Of a stretch of 64,000 bases of DNA, positions 42,927 to 52,103 are shown piece after piece. Numbering within the stretch: the first letter of the stretch is position 1; every line of letters starts with the position of its first letter. The stretch comes from Pedobacter polysacchareus (GTDB taxonomy: Bacteria > Bacteroidota > Bacteroidia > Sphingobacteriales > Sphingobacteriaceae). Location: assembly GCF_019802255.1 (NCBI RefSeq), contig NZ_JAHYSS010000004.1:324621-388620 (forward strand), in the 5' to 3' direction. Made by a program: the position numbers and the translations under genes. A model generated the notes under the pieces. It made no database searches. It was given only the letters and a program-made list of their open reading frames with translations, and had not been told where the DNA came from.

Positions 42927-44555
42927 TTACTTGATCAGATGCTTGATCTGAATCAATTCATGCTCTTCTAAATATCTCCATCTTCCACGAGGAAGGTCTT
43001 TTTTAGTCAGGTTACCGTAAACGACACGGTCAAGTTTCACAACATCATAACCTAAGTGTTCAAATATTCTTCTGACGATTCTATTTTTACCACTGTGGAT
43101 CTGAATACCGATCTCTTTTTTACTACCACCGGCTACATAAGAAATGTTATCAGGTTTGATCAAACCATCTTCCAATTCTAATCCGAACTGGATTTTGTTG
43201 AAATCACCCTGACTTAAAGTCTTACTTAATTCTACATGATAGATTTTAGTGATGCCATTTCTTGGGTGAGATAATTTATCAGCAAGATCGCCATCATTGG
43301 TCATCAATAATAAACCTGTAGTATTACGGTCTAATCTTCCTACCGGATAAATACGTTCTCTGCTTGCTTTCTCTACCAATTGCATTACCGTACGACGTTC
43401 CTGAGGATCATCAGTAGTCGTAATGTAATCTTTAGGCTTGTTTAATAACACGTAAATTTTCTTTTCGCGTTTCAACAACTCACCATTATAACGGATTTCA
43501 TCTTTCGCAGGGTCGATTTTATGACCAAGCTCAGAAATTGCTTCCCCATTTACAGATACTACACCAGCAGCAATCAGTTCATCCGCTTTACGACGGGAAC
43601 AAATTCCTGAATTGGCGATGTAACGGTTTAAACGAATTAAGCCATCATCTTTAACGAAAGGTGCTTTTCTGCTGCGCATTGTGGTATTGCTACCTTCTTC
43701 GCGGTCAGGACGTGCATCACGAGGTTTGAAATCTCTTGAACCACCTTCGTCTTCTCTTTTTCTAAAAGGTCTGCTGTCCGTACTTCTTGAAGCGCCACCT
43801 TTATTATCATCAAATTTCCTGAAAGGCTGATCCCCTTTTCCGAAATGATCTTTCTTTATATAACTACGTGTTTTGTCAGAAGGAGGTACGTCTCTTGAGC
43901 TACCTGCACTATGAGGTCTTGAACTACCTTCACGTGGTTTGAAATCTCTTGAACCACCTTCACGTGGTTTGAAATCTCTTGAACCGCCTTCGCGTGGTTT
44001 GAAATCTCTTGAACCACCTTCACGTGGTTTGAAATCTCTTGAACCGCCTTCACGTGGTTTGAAATCTCTTGAACCGCCTTCGCGTGGTTTGAAATCTCTT
44101 GAACCGCCTTCACGTGGTTTGAAATCTCTTGAACCGCCTTCACGTGGTTTGAAATCTCTTGATCCACCTTCACGTGGTTTGAAATCTCTTGATCCACCTT
44201 CACGTGGTTTGAAATCTCTTGAACCGCCTTCACGTGGTTTGAAATCTCTTGAACCACCTTCGCGTGGTTTGAAATCTCTTGAACCACCTTCACGTGGTTT
44301 GAAATCTCTTGAACCACCTTCGCGTGGTTTGTAATCCCTTGATCCGCCTTCACGAGGTTTGAAGTCTCTTGATCCACCTTCTCTTGGGTTAAAATCTCTC
44401 GGGCCACCAAATTTTTTATCTTTCCCCTCTTTGTCGTCAAACTTGCTTTTATCTCTGTAAGAAGAGTCTCCTCCGCTACGATTTTGGCCTGTTGAACTTC
44501 TGTTGCCCGATTTGGACTTGTCATCCCGACTGTTCCTGTTGTTGTCTTTCATCAT
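42927..44555 (-). CDS. RluB/RsuA-family rRNA pseudouridine synthase with long Arg/Gly-rich repeat N-terminus
   Basis: A 542-aa protein. Residues about 300-540 are a normal RsuA/RluB enzyme: an S4 RNA-binding domain (IRLNRYIANSGICSRRKADELIAAG) and a catalytic domain with GRLDRNTTGLLLMTNDGD, whose Asp near residue 405 is the nucleophile. Residues 1-300 are extremely basic and disordered, with 16 copies of a 10-residue repeat (GGSRDFKPRE) encoded by a 30-bp minisatellite. Family enzymes are usually about 240-290 aa. The N-terminus resembles RGG-type RNA-binding tails. Which rRNA uridine is modified is not readable from sequence. Confidence 0.88.
   Translation of the reverse strand: MMKDNNRNSRDDKSKSGNRSSTGQNRSGGDSSYRDKSKFDDKEGKDKKFGGPRDFNPREGGSRDFKPREGGSRDYKPREGGSRDFKPREGGSRDFKPREGGSRDFKPREGGSRDFKPREGGSRDFKPREGGSRDFKPREGGSRDFKPREGGSRDFKPREGGSRDFKPREGGSRDFKPREGGSRDFKPREGGSRDFKPREGGSRDFKPREGSSRPHSAGSSRDVPPSDKTRSYIKKDHFGKGDQPFRKFDDNKGGASRSTDSRPFRKREDEGGSRDFKPRDARPDREEGSNTTMRSRKAPFVKDDGLIRLNRYIANSGICSRRKADELIAAGVVSVNGEAISELGHKIDPAKDEIRYNGELLKREKKIYVLLNKPKDYITTTDDPQERRTVMQLVEKASRERIYPVGRLDRNTTGLLLMTNDGDLADKLSHPRNGITKIYHVELSKTLSQGDFNKIQFGLELEDGLIKPDNISYVAGGSKKEIGIQIHSGKNRIVRRIFEHLGYDVVKLDRVVYGNLTKKDLPRGRWRYLEEHELIQIKHLIK
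43921..44400 (-). repeat. Coding minisatellite: 16 tandem 30-bp units
   Basis: Sixteen uninterrupted 30-bp units in frame with the pseudouridine synthase, each encoding G-G-S-R-D-F-K-P-R-E. Units at the right end (44341-44400) are the most diverged; the middle units differ by only one or two silent changes (GAACC/GATCC, CACGTGG/CGCGTGG). No spacers, so not a CRISPR array. Confidence 0.95.
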
Positions 44556-44569
44556 GATACGCTATTATT

Positions 44570-44586
44570 CCGCATAATTTATGCGG
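44570..44586 (-). promoter_or_regulatory. Hairpin at the 5' end of the pseudouridine synthase mRNA
   Basis: CCGCATAA-T-TTATGCGG is a perfect inverted repeat. A TAAATTTG -7 box lies at 44597-44590, so the hairpin starts at or within a few bases of the predicted transcript end. Confidence 0.45.
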
Positions 44587-44589
44587 GTG

Positions 44590-44597
44590 CAAATTTA
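44590..44597 (-). promoter_or_regulatory. -7 element of the pseudouridine synthase gene
   Basis: TAAATTTG on the minus strand, 35 bases before the first ATG. Confidence 0.5.
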
Positions 44598-44706
44598 GTA
44601 AAAATCGAGCAATTTATTGCTACTATTTTGCGAAGTTGTAAGAGTTGTAAAAAATCGTGGTTTACGAGTGTTTAAACGTTGATTTTGGAAGCAGTTTTTG
44701 TAAAAG

Positions 44707-44738
44707 GTTGATAGTTAAGATAATATACGTTATCTTTG
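44707..44738 (+). promoter_or_regulatory. Promoter of the lytic transglycosylase gene
   Basis: GTTG at 44707-44710, 20-base spacer, TATCTTTG at 44731-44738. Leader about 35 nt. Confidence 0.55.
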
Positions 44739-44776
44739 CAAACGTTTTAAAATTATTAACCAAAAAAAGGAGGAAA

Positions 44777-45586
44777 ATGATAAAGAAACACATAATAACA
44801 TTAACGGTAATTATAACATTACTGGTAATCGCAAAAGTGTTTGCTTACAACATGCCCCAAGCAGCAAAAAGTCTTTTAAAAGAAGAAAAAATAACAAAAA
44901 ATACGGATACATTAGTATCAGAGATCGAGGAGCCAGCTCAAACAATGGCTGATCTAAAATTTGCAGAGGAAGGACTACCATTAGGGGATGCGATTGTGGA
45001 GCGGAAAATGGAAAAGGCCCTTGCTAAATTTAGTTACAGTAATCTACAAACCAACCGTTTGCACAATAAAGCAGCAGAATGGTTTCCTGTAATAGAACCC
45101 ATACTTGCCGCCTACGGCATTCCTGAGGACTTTAAGTATATGCCTTTAGTGGAATCAGGGTTAAAAGCGGGCGTTTCTCCAAAAGGAGCAGCAGGATTCT
45201 GGCAGTTTATGCCGGCTACTGCACGCAGCTATGGTTTGAAAGTAAATTCGAAAGTTGACGAACGTAATAACTTACGCAAGTCTACGATCGCCGCCGCCAA
45301 ATACATCAAAGAACTCTACGGAATATTTGACAATTGGGCACTCGTTGCGGCCGCCTATAATGTGGGAGATAACCACATGCGTAAACAGATCAACAGACAA
45401 AAACAAGACAACTATTTCAAGATGAAACTAAATAGCGAAACCGCTAGTTACGTTTACAAATTGATTTCCATGAAACAAATCATGGAATTTCCAAACCAGT
45501 ATGGTTATAAAGCGTCAAGAGCGTTTTTAGCATACAGTGCGGAGAAGGCTGCCAGCGAAGCAGACAAAGTAGAGCGGGCAGAGTAA
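44777..45586 (+). CDS. Lytic transglycosylase (GH23, MltD-like catalytic domain)
   Basis: Cleaves peptidoglycan glycan strands to 1,6-anhydro-muropeptides. Start at 44777 follows an unusually strong Shine-Dalgarno (AAGGAGGAAA) and gives a signal-anchor (IITLTVIITLLVIAKVFA) and 269 aa. The SLT domain spans about 105-240: MPLVESGLKAGVSPKGAAGFWQFMPATA holds the catalytic Glu, and NWALVAAAYNVGDNHM the conserved AYNxG. No LysM domains follow, unlike E. coli MltD. A terminator lies 23 bases past the stop. Confidence 0.9.
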   Translation: MIKKHIITLTVIITLLVIAKVFAYNMPQAAKSLLKEEKITKNTDTLVSEIEEPAQTMADLKFAEEGLPLGDAIVERKMEKALAKFSYSNLQTNRLHNKAAEWFPVIEPILAAYGIPEDFKYMPLVESGLKAGVSPKGAAGFWQFMPATARSYGLKVNSKVDERNNLRKSTIAAAKYIKELYGIFDNWALVAAAYNVGDNHMRKQINRQKQDNYFKMKLNSETASYVYKLISMKQIMEFPNQYGYKASRAFLAYSAEKAASEADKVERAE

Positions 45587-45608
45587 TAAAAAAATTGACA
45601 AAGGGGGG

Positions 45609-45633
45609 AGCCGGAATTTATTCCGGCTTTTTG
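45609..45633 (+). terminator. Terminator after the lytic transglycosylase gene
   Basis: AGCCGGAA (45609-45616), loop TTTA, TTCCGGCT (45621-45628), then T residues. Confidence 0.85.
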
Positions 45634-45664
45634 TTTTCTCGGAAAATCACTATTTTACTCGCCT

Positions 45665-46717
45665 ATGAAACTGTTAAAATTGCGCATTACCGGGATGACT
45701 TATACACCGGGCGAAACTCTCCTCATCAGTTTTGAGCCAATAGCAGCAGAAAAACCTGTTTACCTGGCCGGACAATTCTTAACGCTTGTATTTGAGCGGA
45801 ATGGAAAAGAATTGAGAAGATCATATTCCCTTTGCAGTTCCCCAGATCTGGAGGAACCTTTGGCAATTGCCATCAAAAGAGTAGAAAATGGAGAGATTTC
45901 CAGACTGCTGCACCACAATACGGCTGTTGGTGAGGAGCTGACTGCATTGGAACCGAACGGACAATTCAGCTATATTCCGCAGGAAGACATCAAAAGAACG
46001 GTGTTTTTATTCGCCGCAGGAGTAGGCATCACACCATTATTCTCGATATTGAAGACGGCATTGACCGTTGAAAAACATACTAAAGTCATTTTAGCTTACA
46101 GTAACAAATCTGCGGAAGGCAGCCTTTTCTATCAAGAACTGAACGAATGGCAGGCAAAATATCCAGACCGCCTAAAAATCATTTACCTTTTCAGTACGGC
46201 CAAAAACCTGATGATGGCCCGCTTAAACGGACAGCTGATTGAACGTATTGTAGCGGAAAATCTGGAATTTGAAAAAGACGATGCCTTGCTGTACACCTGC
46301 GGCCCCGTAGATTATATGGATGTCTGCAGAATTACACTATTGAACCTGGGTTTCCATCAGGCACAGATCAAAAAAGAAACGTTTGTGCTGCCGGAAGATG
46401 AGGCCGATGAAGACGATACGACAGAAAAGGTCATAAAAGACACGAATACCTATTCCGTGATCCTCCATTTTAAAGGAGAAATCAAGGAAATCAATGTGCC
46501 TTACCAGCAAAGCATATTAGATGCAGCTTTAGAACAAGGCATTAACCTGCCATACAGTTGCCATGCGGGGATATGCAGCACTTGTACTGCCAATTGCATC
46601 AAGGGGCGGGTCAGGATGGATTACAATGAAGTTTTAATGGACAACGAAATTGAAGCGGGAAGAGTGTTGGTTTGTACCGGACACCCCACTGAAAACGGCA
46701 CCACATTAGTTTGGTAA
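45665..46717 (+). CDS. PaaE-like FAD/2Fe-2S oxidoreductase
   Basis: A 350-aa reductase with three parts: an FAD-binding barrel (RRSYSLCSSP near residue 55), an NAD(P)-binding domain (FLFAAGVGITPLFSILKTAL near 115) and a C-terminal plant-type 2Fe-2S ferredoxin domain (CHAGICSTC, then the fourth Cys in VLVCTGHP). The order FNR-then-ferredoxin matches PaaE of phenylacetyl-CoA epoxidase and related reductases. No paa genes are nearby, so it is more likely a general electron donor to an unidentified oxygenase or desaturase. Confidence 0.88.
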   Translation: MKLLKLRITGMTYTPGETLLISFEPIAAEKPVYLAGQFLTLVFERNGKELRRSYSLCSSPDLEEPLAIAIKRVENGEISRLLHHNTAVGEELTALEPNGQFSYIPQEDIKRTVFLFAAGVGITPLFSILKTALTVEKHTKVILAYSNKSAEGSLFYQELNEWQAKYPDRLKIIYLFSTAKNLMMARLNGQLIERIVAENLEFEKDDALLYTCGPVDYMDVCRITLLNLGFHQAQIKKETFVLPEDEADEDDTTEKVIKDTNTYSVILHFKGEIKEINVPYQQSILDAALEQGINLPYSCHAGICSTCTANCIKGRVRMDYNEVLMDNEIEAGRVLVCTGHPTENGTTLVW

Positions 46718-46830
46718 AAATGATCAGCCATAGCGCTGTAAACTTTTCTTTTGATAAAATTTTTAGCATTTTTGTGGCTGAAAATTTGTTGTCTTAAATA
46801 TATAGATATCAGTATTGTTTTAATAAAAAT

Positions 46831-49674
46831 ATGAGCAAAAATACCGTTGACCTGGGCGAGCAAAAGGATGTAGAAGTATATGGTGCCAGGGTACATAACC
46901 TTAAAAATATAGACATCTCCTTTCCCCGAAACCAGCTGGTAGTCATTACCGGATTAAGTGGAAGCGGAAAGTCCTCTTTAGCATTTGATACGATTTATGC
47001 GGAGGGACAGCGTAGGTACATGGAAACTTTCAGTGCCTATTCCCGCCAGTTTATGGGTGGAATGGAGCGTCCTGATGTGGATAAAGTATCAGGATTGAGT
47101 CCGGTAATTGCCATCGAGCAAAAAACAACCAGCAAAAATCCAAGATCTACTGTAGGTACCATCACTGAAATCTACGATTTTATGCGTTTACTGTATGCGC
47201 GTACTGCGGATGCCTTCTCTTACAATACCGGAGAGAAAATGGAGCGCATGAGCGAAGATCAGATCCTGAGCAATATCTATAAGAAATTTGAAGGGATGCC
47301 GGTCAATATCCTTGCGCCTGTAGTAAAAGGACGTAAAGGACATTACCGCGAGCTATTCGAGCAGATCCGTAAACAAGGCTATATTAAAGTGCGCATCGAT
47401 GGAGAAATCCAGGACATGAGCCCTAAAATGCAGGTGGATCGTTATAAAATCCACGACATTGAGGTGGTGATAGACCGATTGATCATCGATAAAGAAGACC
47501 AGAAACGTTTACAGGACTCCCTGCAATCGGCAATGAAGATGGGAAAAGGCATCATTAAAATCAGTGATAAAGACAACAATGTATCCCATTTCAGTCGATT
47601 CCTGATGTGCCCGACTACCGGAATCTCTTATGATGAACCACAGCCCAACAGTTTCTCTTTCAATTCTCCTTATGGCGCCTGCGAAAGCTGTGACGGTTTA
47701 GGCTATATTTTCGTGATTGATAAGGAATCGGTGATGCCGAACCCTAAATTGAGCATCATGAACGGTGGTTTAGCACCATTAGGTGAATACCGCGACATCT
47801 GGGTGTTCCAGGTATTGAAAGCCCTAGCTAAAAAGTATAACTTCTCTTTATCTACTCCATTGGAAAAACTGACAGAAGAACAGATCGGGATCATCCTGGA
47901 CGGTTCTCATGAGCTTTTAAGTGTGGCTGTAGAATACAACAAGTGGAATGTGCAAAACTACCAGATCACCTTTGATGGGATCATTAAACTGCTGGAAGAA
48001 CAGCAGGAGAAAAAGGGGGAAGGCGCAATCGACGATATGGAAACTTTTCGTAAACTGAAAACCTGCCCGGTTTGTAATGGTGCAAGGTTGAAGAAGGAAA
48101 GTTTACACTTTAAAATTGACGGCAAAAACATCTTTGAGCTGGCAGAAATGGATATCAACAGCTTAAAAACTTGGTATGTAGACCTGGAAAGCCGCTTGTC
48201 GGAACGCCAGAATACCATTGCCAAAGAAATTCTTAAAGAAATCAGAACCCGGTTGGGCTTCCTGACGGACGTAGGGTTAAATTACCTTTCCCTGGACCGT
48301 ACGGCACGTACTTTATCCGGTGGAGAGGCGCAGCGGATCCGTTTGGCCACACAAATCGGCTCTCAGCTGATGAATGTGATGTACATTCTGGATGAGCCGA
48401 GTATCGGCTTGCACCAGCGCGACAATGAGCGCTTAATTGGCGCTTTAAAAAACCTGAGGGATCTTGGCAATACCGTATTGGTAGTAGAACACGATAAGGA
48501 CATGATTCTGGAAGCAGATCACGTAATTGATGTGGGGCCTGCTGCAGGTGTACGCGGTGGACAAATTGTTGCACAGGGTACGCCGGCAGAGATTCTGAAA
48601 TCAGATACCTTGACTGCAGCGTATTTAAACGGTAAAAAAGGAATTGAAATCCCTAAAAAACGTAGAAAAGGAACCGGTCATAAACTGTCCATCATCAAAG
48701 CAAGTGGACATAATTTAAAAGATGTTTCAGTAGATTTCCCATTGGGTAAATTCATTGCCGTGACCGGTGTGTCCGGAAGCGGAAAATCCAGTCTGATTAC
48801 GGAAACATTATACCCCATCTTAAACCATCACTTTTTCAGGGCCAAGAAACATCCTTTGCCTTATGAAAAGATCAATGGCATTAAAGAAATTGATAAAGTC
48901 ATTGAAATCGACCAGGCACCGATCGGGCGTACGCCTAGATCGAACCCTTCTACTTATACAGGCGTGTTTTCTGACATCAGAAACCTCTTTGTACAATTAC
49001 CGGAAGCGAAAATCAGAGGGTATAAACCAGGACGTTTCTCTTTCAATGTAAAAGGTGGAAGGTGTGAAACTTGTCAGGGGGGAGGAATGAAAGTCATCGA
49101 AATGAACTTCCTTCCAGATGTACAGGTGCCTTGCGAAGAATGCGGGGGAAGACGATACAACAGGGAAACCCTGGAAGTACGTTACCGCGGTAAATCCATC
49201 AGCGATGTGCTTGATATGAGCATTGAAGATGCTTGTGATTTCTTCGAAAACATGCCGGTGATCTACCGTAAAATCAAAACCCTTAAGGACGTAGGTCTAG
49301 GTTACATCACTTTAGGGCAGTCTTCTACCACGCTTTCCGGCGGAGAAGCACAGCGCGTGAAATTAGCGACCGAACTCTCTAAAAAAGATACCGGAAAAAC
49401 ATTTTATATTCTGGATGAACCGACTACTGGCTTACATTTTGAGGACATCAATGTACTCCTTGGTGTGCTGAACGAATTGGTAGAAAAAGGAAATACCGTG
49501 CTGGTGATTGAGCATAACCTGGATGTGGTAAAAGTAGCGGATTGGGTGATCGATTTAGGAGAAGAAGGTGGTGCCGGCGGTGGCAGGATCATCTTTGAAG
49601 GAACCCCTGAAGGATTGGTACAAAACCCGATCAGTTTAACCGGTAAATTTTTGAAGAAAGAAATGGGTTTATAA
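46831..49674 (+). CDS. uvrA: Excinuclease ABC subunit A
   Basis: UvrA recognises bulky DNA lesions and loads UvrB. The 947-aa protein has two ABC modules: Walker A GLSGSGKSSLAF near residue 39 and GVSGSGKSSLITE near 650; two LSGGEAQR signatures; Walker B regions LDEPSIGLH and LDEPTTGLH. Zinc-module cysteines are visible in CESCDGLG, CPVCNGARL, CETCQGGG and CEECGGRRYN. Complete and typical. nnrD follows after 10 bases and may be cotranscribed. Confidence 0.98.
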   Translation: MSKNTVDLGEQKDVEVYGARVHNLKNIDISFPRNQLVVITGLSGSGKSSLAFDTIYAEGQRRYMETFSAYSRQFMGGMERPDVDKVSGLSPVIAIEQKTTSKNPRSTVGTITEIYDFMRLLYARTADAFSYNTGEKMERMSEDQILSNIYKKFEGMPVNILAPVVKGRKGHYRELFEQIRKQGYIKVRIDGEIQDMSPKMQVDRYKIHDIEVVIDRLIIDKEDQKRLQDSLQSAMKMGKGIIKISDKDNNVSHFSRFLMCPTTGISYDEPQPNSFSFNSPYGACESCDGLGYIFVIDKESVMPNPKLSIMNGGLAPLGEYRDIWVFQVLKALAKKYNFSLSTPLEKLTEEQIGIILDGSHELLSVAVEYNKWNVQNYQITFDGIIKLLEEQQEKKGEGAIDDMETFRKLKTCPVCNGARLKKESLHFKIDGKNIFELAEMDINSLKTWYVDLESRLSERQNTIAKEILKEIRTRLGFLTDVGLNYLSLDRTARTLSGGEAQRIRLATQIGSQLMNVMYILDEPSIGLHQRDNERLIGALKNLRDLGNTVLVVEHDKDMILEADHVIDVGPAAGVRGGQIVAQGTPAEILKSDTLTAAYLNGKKGIEIPKKRRKGTGHKLSIIKASGHNLKDVSVDFPLGKFIAVTGVSGSGKSSLITETLYPILNHHFFRAKKHPLPYEKINGIKEIDKVIEIDQAPIGRTPRSNPSTYTGVFSDIRNLFVQLPEAKIRGYKPGRFSFNVKGGRCETCQGGGMKVIEMNFLPDVQVPCEECGGRRYNRETLEVRYRGKSISDVLDMSIEDACDFFENMPVIYRKIKTLKDVGLGYITLGQSSTTLSGGEAQRVKLATELSKKDTGKTFYILDEPTTGLHFEDINVLLGVLNELVEKGNTVLVIEHNLDVVKVADWVIDLGEEGGAGGGRIIFEGTPEGLVQNPISLTGKFLKKEMGL

Positions 49675-49684
49675 AAAAAATAAT

Positions 49685-50620
49685 ATGTCAGTTTTCCTGA
49701 ATGCCTATTTGCCCGATACAGATCCATCGAGTAAAAAACAGGCCGTAGATCCTGGATTAACGAAACAAAGTACAGAATCGGCAGCTTCCCCTTATAAATT
49801 GGTGGAAGCCGCCGATATAAAAGGCATGCTGAAAATCAGGATGCCTTTTTCGCATAAAGGCACTTATGGTCATGCTTTGCTGATTGCAGGCGCACAAAAA
49901 ACGATGGGTGCAGCGATTCTCTGCGCCAAGGGAAGTTTGTATGCTGGCGCAGGCTTGGTCAGTCTTTCTATTCCAGAGCAGGGCTTAACCGCACTGAATA
50001 GCATCTTGCCAGAGGTGATGTATCTGGAGCGTGCAGAATTACTCAGACCTAGAACATTAAATCACTATAATGCGATCGGGATAGGGCCTGGTATTGGCCG
50101 AATGGCGGAGCGTCAGCACATCATGCAAGCTATTTTTGAATTGAAACAACCGGCAGTAATTGATGCCGATGCTTTAGCGATATTAAAAGCACATCCGGAT
50201 TCATTCCATCAGCTGCCAAAAGACTCGATCCTTACTCCGCATGTAAAAGAGTTTGATCAGCTCTTTGGTGCCCATGAAAACTGGTGGGAGCGTTTACAGA
50301 CGGCCAGAAGAGAGGCTAAAAAAAGAGGGATCATTATCGTCCTTAAAAATCAATATACTTTCATTATCGATCATGAAGGTGATGTGTCTATCAATCAAAC
50401 GGGAAATCCGGCGATGGCACAAGGCGGGATGGGAGATGTATTAACAGGGATGCTGACTGCCTATCTGGCTCAGGGATACAGCTCGAAAGCTGCGGCATTA
50501 CTGGCTTGCTATTTTCATGGTAAATCCGGCGATGAGCTGAGCAGCACGCATTTCAATGTCACCGCCTCACAAGTTGCGATGCAGGTTCCTCTGACTGTAA
50601 AAAGTTTAGCTAATTTTTAG
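49685..50620 (+). CDS. nnrD: ADP/ATP-dependent NAD(P)H-hydrate dehydratase (NnrD), without epimerase domain
   Basis: Repairs hydrated NAD(P)H. Residues about 45-305 are a complete ribokinase-like NnrD domain: FSHKGTYGHALLIAGAQKTMGA, IGIGPGIGR, and the nucleotide-binding NPAMAQGGMGDVLTGMLTAYL. In most bacteria this domain is fused to an N-terminal NnrE epimerase of about 200 aa; here only about 40 unrelated-looking residues precede it, ending in a linker (SAASPYKLVEAADIKGML) that resembles the usual inter-domain joint. No nnrE is present in this window. Its last 4 bases overlap the convergent anti-sigma gene. Confidence 0.88.
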   Translation: MSVFLNAYLPDTDPSSKKQAVDPGLTKQSTESAASPYKLVEAADIKGMLKIRMPFSHKGTYGHALLIAGAQKTMGAAILCAKGSLYAGAGLVSLSIPEQGLTALNSILPEVMYLERAELLRPRTLNHYNAIGIGPGIGRMAERQHIMQAIFELKQPAVIDADALAILKAHPDSFHQLPKDSILTPHVKEFDQLFGAHENWWERLQTARREAKKRGIIIVLKNQYTFIIDHEGDVSINQTGNPAMAQGGMGDVLTGMLTAYLAQGYSSKAAALLACYFHGKSGDELSSTHFNVTASQVAMQVPLTVKSLANF

Positions 50621-51489
50621 ACCCCGCCCATGGCAATCATCTGATCCATAGTCGGACCAGGAGAACCACCTCTTTTTTCTAAAGTAACGGCAAAGGCCTC
50701 AGCACCTGCAATTTCTTTCATTTTCAAAAGAATGTGACTGCTGTCTGCTTTTACATCAAATACACCTAGATCTACCGGTTTTCCTTTTACCAGTGCCCAC
50801 AGCTGATACTGATGCGCTTCATCATTTTTAGGAAGGCTCATTTTAGAGTTGTCCAGCATGACATGGCGACCAGAAGTATGCCAATAAACCGTCATTTTCG
50901 CCTCAGGATCCATTTTCGTACCTGCTAAACGTACCGTTTTCCAATCCGGATCTGCCGGCATATCTGCGATCGTCTGCAATTCCTTATTGGTTTCCGTCAT
51001 GTAATTTACCGTAGTGGCAAATCGCTGTTTCTCTTGATTTAAAGCAATAATCTGATTTTTGGCTGTGCCTAATTCCGTATGTGCAGAATAAAGGGCAACA
51101 CCTGCCACCAGCAGTAATGCAGCACAGGCTGCCAGTGCAATTCGTAAAGTTCTTATTTTTGATTCATACCCTGCTGGATATAGCGGTACAGTTGTAGCTT
51201 GCTGAGGCTCGGCAACAGCTGAAACTACATTCACTGCTGTTTTTTCCTGAACTACCGGAGCTGTAGCAACAATTTCCCCAAGGATGATCGTTTCCAATTC
51301 TGGGGAAGGTTCAATCGCATTGTGCATGGCATATTTTTCCATAGCAAGCTCAATTGCAGTAATTTCGGCTTTTACTTCCGGATATTTTGCTGCCATTGCT
51401 TCGACTTCATGTTGTTCCTGCGTGCTGAGCTCGCCGAGAACATAAAGTTCTAGTATGCCTGATTCGATATATGCTTTTCCCTCTTCCAC
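50617..51489 (-). CDS. Anti-sigma factor, RskA-like
   Basis: A 290-aa membrane anti-sigma factor. The N-terminal cytosolic domain (ILELYVLGELSTQEQHEVEAMAAKYPEV) binds the sigma factor, one transmembrane helix lies at about 125-145 (IALAACAALLLVAGVALY), and the periplasmic RskA-type domain ends with LEKRGGSPGPTMDQMIAMG. It starts 1 base from the sigma-factor stop, so the pair is cotranscribed. The sensed signal is unknown. Confidence 0.88.
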   Translation of the reverse strand: MEEGKAYIESGILELYVLGELSTQEQHEVEAMAAKYPEVKAEITAIELAMEKYAMHNAIEPSPELETIILGEIVATAPVVQEKTAVNVVSAVAEPQQATTVPLYPAGYESKIRTLRIALAACAALLLVAGVALYSAHTELGTAKNQIIALNQEKQRFATTVNYMTETNKELQTIADMPADPDWKTVRLAGTKMDPEAKMTVYWHTSGRHVMLDNSKMSLPKNDEAHQYQLWALVKGKPVDLGVFDVKADSSHILLKMKEIAGAEAFAVTLEKRGGSPGPTMDQMIAMGGV

Positions 51490-51490
51490 C

Positions 51491-52042
51491 TTAATTAAAA
51501 TGCTTTCTTAATTCCATAATAGCCATTCGTATACGGGTTTTAACCGTACCTAATGGCAAATCCAATTCCTCTGCCGCTTCGACGTGAGTATACCCTTTAA
51601 AATAAACCATGCTCAACACCTTGTTGAATTCCGGTTTAAGTGCGGTTACCATGTCTTTCAAACCAATCACGTCCGCGTTGAAAGTTGTGTCTTTCTGCGA
51701 GTCAATGAAATCTACGTTATTTTCGATGTCTTGGTTTTTATTCGCGTTCTTAAAATCTTTTGAACGGAGCTTATCGATAGCTAAATTCCGGGCAATATTC
51801 ATCATCCAGGTAAATAGACGCCCTTTTGTGGCATCATAATGATCTGCCGAATTCCAGATTTTTAAGAAAGTTTCTTGTAGAACATCTTCCGCAACCTCAG
51901 TATGCGAAACAATTCTGGAGATGACACCAAACAAGGAAGCTGAATACATATCATACAATGCCTTCATGACATTGGTATCCTGAGCTTTTAAAGCTAGGAT
52001 GAGCTGATCTTCAGATAGGGATATTTTCTTTGTCGTTGTCAA
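51491..52042 (-). CDS. ECF RNA polymerase sigma factor, SigK-like
   Basis: A 183-aa extracytoplasmic-function sigma factor. Region 2 (MYSASLFGVISRIV, VAEDVLQETFLKIWNSA, GRLFTWMMNIARNLAID) and region 4 (VLSMVYFKGYTHVEAAEELDLPLGTVKTRIRMAIMELRKHF, residues about 140-182) are complete. The adjacent RskA-like anti-sigma gene indicates regulated release. Target promoters are not identifiable from the window. Confidence 0.93.
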   Translation of the reverse strand: MTTTKKISLSEDQLILALKAQDTNVMKALYDMYSASLFGVISRIVSHTEVAEDVLQETFLKIWNSADHYDATKGRLFTWMMNIARNLAIDKLRSKDFKNANKNQDIENNVDFIDSQKDTTFNADVIGLKDMVTALKPEFNKVLSMVYFKGYTHVEAAEELDLPLGTVKTRIRMAIMELRKHFN

Positions 52043-52103
52043 GGTCTACTAATATACAGTAATACAGTAAACCTTAACAAGGAAAATTGAAAATTTGTTT
52101 TTT

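Noticed and set aside
43939..44334. Plus-strand ORF of 131 aa with SLEPPSRGLK repeats
   Set aside because: Antisense shadow of the same minisatellite, with no start context and no continuation.
43921..44400. Possible CRISPR array
   Set aside because: The 30-bp units are contiguous with no spacers and are in frame with a gene.
43856..44524. Long alternative-frame ORF (222 aa, EISNHVK repeats) over the minisatellite
   Set aside because: A by-product of the 30-bp repeat, which stays open in other frames; the GGSRDFKPRE frame continues into a real enzyme.
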